Below the pieces are notes generated by a model that worked only from the letters and a program-made list of their open reading frames with translations, had not been told where the DNA came from and did not search any database. A program made the translations under genes and the position numbers. From positions 43,328 through 107,327 of the forward strand of contig DISB01000012.1 in the NCBI GenBank assembly GCA_002421685.1: a stretch of 64,000 bases of DNA, written 5' to 3'. Origin of the DNA: Bacteroidetes bacterium UBA6221. GTDB taxonomy: Bacteria; Bacteroidota; Bacteroidia; Chitinophagales; Chitinophagaceae. This document shows, piece after piece, positions 62,673-64,000 of this stretch (its first letter is position 1; every line of letters begins with the position of its first letter).

Positions 62673-62876
62673 TTATTTCGTACGACTGTCTTTCAATTTC
62701 TTTATTCCATATCCCACCGCAGCAGCGGCAATCAATGTTACACCTCCATCAATCGGCGTATCTTCCACATCTTCGTCAAACCCGGGGCCCTGGGCCTGCG
62801 CGGTGGGCAGTTGACAGTAGGCAGTAAGCAGGAACAGTAGGCAGATAAATGGTACCGTCTTTTTTAGTTTTTTCAT
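62673..62876 (-). CDS. PID-CTERM protein-sorting domain small protein
   Basis: From the ATG at 62876 the product has only 67 residues: a signal peptide (MKKLKKTVPFICLLFLLTAY, cut after AQA), a short acidic linker (GFDEDVEDT) and then the sorting-like motif PIDGG (41-45) followed by a hydrophobic stretch VTLIAAAAVGYGIKKL and a basic tail. This tripartite C-terminus (motif, helix, lysine/arginine) is the PID-CTERM pattern of Bacteroidota, thought to be a recognition tag for an unknown sorting or processing enzyme. Almost nothing but the tag is present. It lies just downstream of a T9SS type A protein gene. Confidence 0.8.
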   Translation of the reverse strand: MKKLKKTVPFICLLFLLTAYCQLPTAQAQGPGFDEDVEDTPIDGGVTLIAAAAVGYGIKKLKDSRTK

Positions 62877-62899
62877 CTGGTTTTGATTTGGTGTTTTAA

Positions 62900-62929
62900 G
62901 GCAGCCGCCCACGTAGCGGGGCGACTGCC
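62900..62929 (-). terminator. GC-rich hairpin between the T9SS protein and the PID-CTERM gene
   Basis: GGCAG-t-CGCCC / GGGCG-g-CTGCC forms an 11-pair stem with an eight-base loop. The tail on the minus strand is TTAAAA, poor in T, so it may be only a partial terminator and let some transcripts reach the PID-CTERM gene. Confidence 0.55.
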
Positions 62930-62952
62930 TGCTTTGTTAACAGAGGCAATAA

Positions 62953-64000
62953 TTATTCTTTGATCAATCTTTCGGTAAATCTTGCGTTGTCGCTTTGCAG
63001 TTCGGCTATGTATATGCCGGCGGGTATGTCGTGCAGCGGAATGGTTATACTGCCTGTTGAAGCATTTACATCTTTGCTGAATATCACCTGGCCGGTAATG
63101 CTTGTAAGTTTCAGTTGCGCCCTGCCCTCCAGTTTATCGAAGGATATCTTTACTTCCTCCCTGGCGGGGTTGGGTACCAGTTGCATTTTGGCTGACTGCT
63201 TTTTTGTGAATGCAATGCCATTGGTTGGCTGGCCCACCATGTTTATCTCGAAGCGGTTGTTGCCTTGAGATAGGGTATCGGTAGTTACATCAAACCAATA
63301 TTCAAAACCTGCTTTCAGCTCTTCCTTCTTGTTCAGCCATTTATCGTGCAGGTACAGTTTTGTTCCTGCCGGAATGTCGAACATACCTGTTTTGATGACA
63401 TAACTGTTGTAACGGTTGTAAGCTGTCAATCCGAGTGGTATGGAATTACCATCGTTATAAGGCCTTACATCTACTGCGAGCCTTACATCGTCCTTAGAGA
63501 GGGTGAAGAAATCAAGCCCGGGATTGTACAGTTTTTTACCGTCCAGGTTGTCCTCCACGTCCATAGCGTTATCATCCAGGTTGATGAGCAGGCGGTCCCA
63601 TTTGGTAGCGCTGTCGCTGATGAGCAGTTCCACCCAGTTGGCAGGGGCCGTTGTTTTAAACAGAGCGGCCCCGCCACCGAGCTTATCAGCTTCTTCAAAC
63701 TCCAGTGTATTGTTGGTATTGGAGGATACTGTGGTAAAGAATGCACCATATGCCGGCATCCTGTATGACAGTGTCCATGCGTTGGTGACATAGGCGCCTG
63801 CCACGCCGCTGGTGGCATCCCAGGCATAATAGTTGGCGCCTACATTGCTGCCGCGGGCTACGGTGTTCATCTGCACCGCGCTGGGGAAGGGATTGCCACA
63901 GGCTACGAAATCTGAATTGCTGCCTTTGGTCAAAGTAATTACCTGCGTGCCCTGGTTGACCTCGCCGGCTGCTTCAAATGTAGATGCTACGGGAGTATAA
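62953..64000 (-). CDS. T9SS type A sorting domain protein (N-terminus beyond window)
   Basis: The frame is open from the right edge to the stop at 62953, giving about 349 residues of C-terminal sequence. The upstream part is a beta-rich, probably surface-exposed region (NPFPSAVQMNTVARGSN, NTLEFEEADKLGGGAALFKT). The last 80 residues are a type A T9SS sorting domain: LVPNPAREEVKISFDKLEGR, LKLTSITGQVIFSKDV, IPLHDIPAGIYIAEL and a basic end FTERLIKE. The C-terminal signal is cut by the sortase-like PorU and the protein is anchored or released outside. What the N-terminus does cannot be seen here. Confidence 0.88.
   Translation of the reverse strand, partial: YTPVASTFEAAGEVNQGTQVITLTKGSNSDFVACGNPFPSAVQMNTVARGSNVGANYYAWDATSGVAGAYVTNAWTLSYRMPAYGAFFTTVSSNTNNTLEFEEADKLGGGAALFKTTAPANWVELLISDSATKWDRLLINLDDNAMDVEDNLDGKKLYNPGLDFFTLSKDDVRLAVDVRPYNDGNSIPLGLTAYNRYNSYVIKTGMFDIPAGTKLYLHDKWLNKKEELKAGFEYWFDVTTDTLSQGNNRFEINMVGQPTNGIAFTKKQSAKMQLVPNPAREEVKISFDKLEGRAQLKLTSITGQVIFSKDVNASTGSITIPLHDIPAGIYIAELQSDNARFTERLIKE

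Noticed and set aside
1..64000. tRNA, rRNA and intact insertion sequences
   Set aside because: I looked in all intergenic regions and found no cloverleaf-like sequence, rRNA stretch or transposase reading frame; only short palindromic repeats are present.

Overview
The window looks like a chromosomal segment of a Bacteroidota bacterium, most likely a member of the Chitinophagales or a close relative. The support is lineage-typical content: type IX secretion (T9SS) C-terminal domains, a CHU_C/gliding-type C-terminus, a PID-CTERM small protein, BatA-type VWA protein, DUF2911, a short NuoG without the molybdopterin half, futalosine-pathway MqnC, LytS/LytTR signalling with Reg_prop sensors, and promoters of the Bacteroidota form TTG-N18/20-TAnnTTTG. 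I found no tRNA, rRNA, CRISPR array or intact transposase.

Layout. 1-4793: a BatA-like VWA protein (cut by the left edge), a GT-C type membrane glycosyltransferase-like protein and an arylsulfotransferase-like secreted protein. 4794-7398: a TPR/DUF6624 protein, a pair of hairpin repeats and two AT-rich genes of unknown function (a small island). 7402-21120 (minus strand): a complete 14-gene complex I operon nuoA-N, interrupted by a secreted DUF4440 gene between nuoE and nuoF and carrying palindromic repeat elements right at the start codons of nuoF, nuoK and nuoL. 21289-31130 (plus strand): three tandem Reg_prop/Y_Y_Y/LytS sensor kinases followed by one LytTR response regulator; the genes overlap at every junction, the kinase halves are nearly identical, the sensor halves are diverged, and the middle copy has a one-base frameshift. 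The nuo operon and this array are read divergently from a 168-bp region with two back-to-back canonical promoters.

31258-45049: mostly single housekeeping or secreted proteins (DUF2911, flavin reductase-like, an apparently highly expressed secreted protein, TerB-like, histidine ammonia-lyase, RidA, thioredoxin-like, MerR, MqnC, TauE/SafE, aminotransferase, ManC, Dtd, TadA, Rieske, LD-carboxypeptidase, OmpA). 45122-50356: DUF1223, RecJ, kynurenine 3-monooxygenase, signal peptidase I. 50357-56960: a patchwork with REP-like palindromic repeats around two AT-rich accessory genes (a minimal nucleotidyltransferase and a stand-alone SIR2-like protein), between which sits an AhpD-like / DUF1348 / lipoprotein / AraC group. 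56961-64000: a DHp-only histidine kinase-like protein, FeoB, a CHU_C-type secreted protein, a PID-CTERM protein and a T9SS type A protein (cut by the right edge).

Functional reading: NADH dehydrogenase plus MqnC point to menaquinone-based respiration. The strongest unusual feature is the tandem sensor array that feeds a single regulator and whose long junction repeats would let whole sensors be gained or lost in frame. A second is the system of inverted palindromes that can fold over the ribosome entry sites of nuoK and nuoL.
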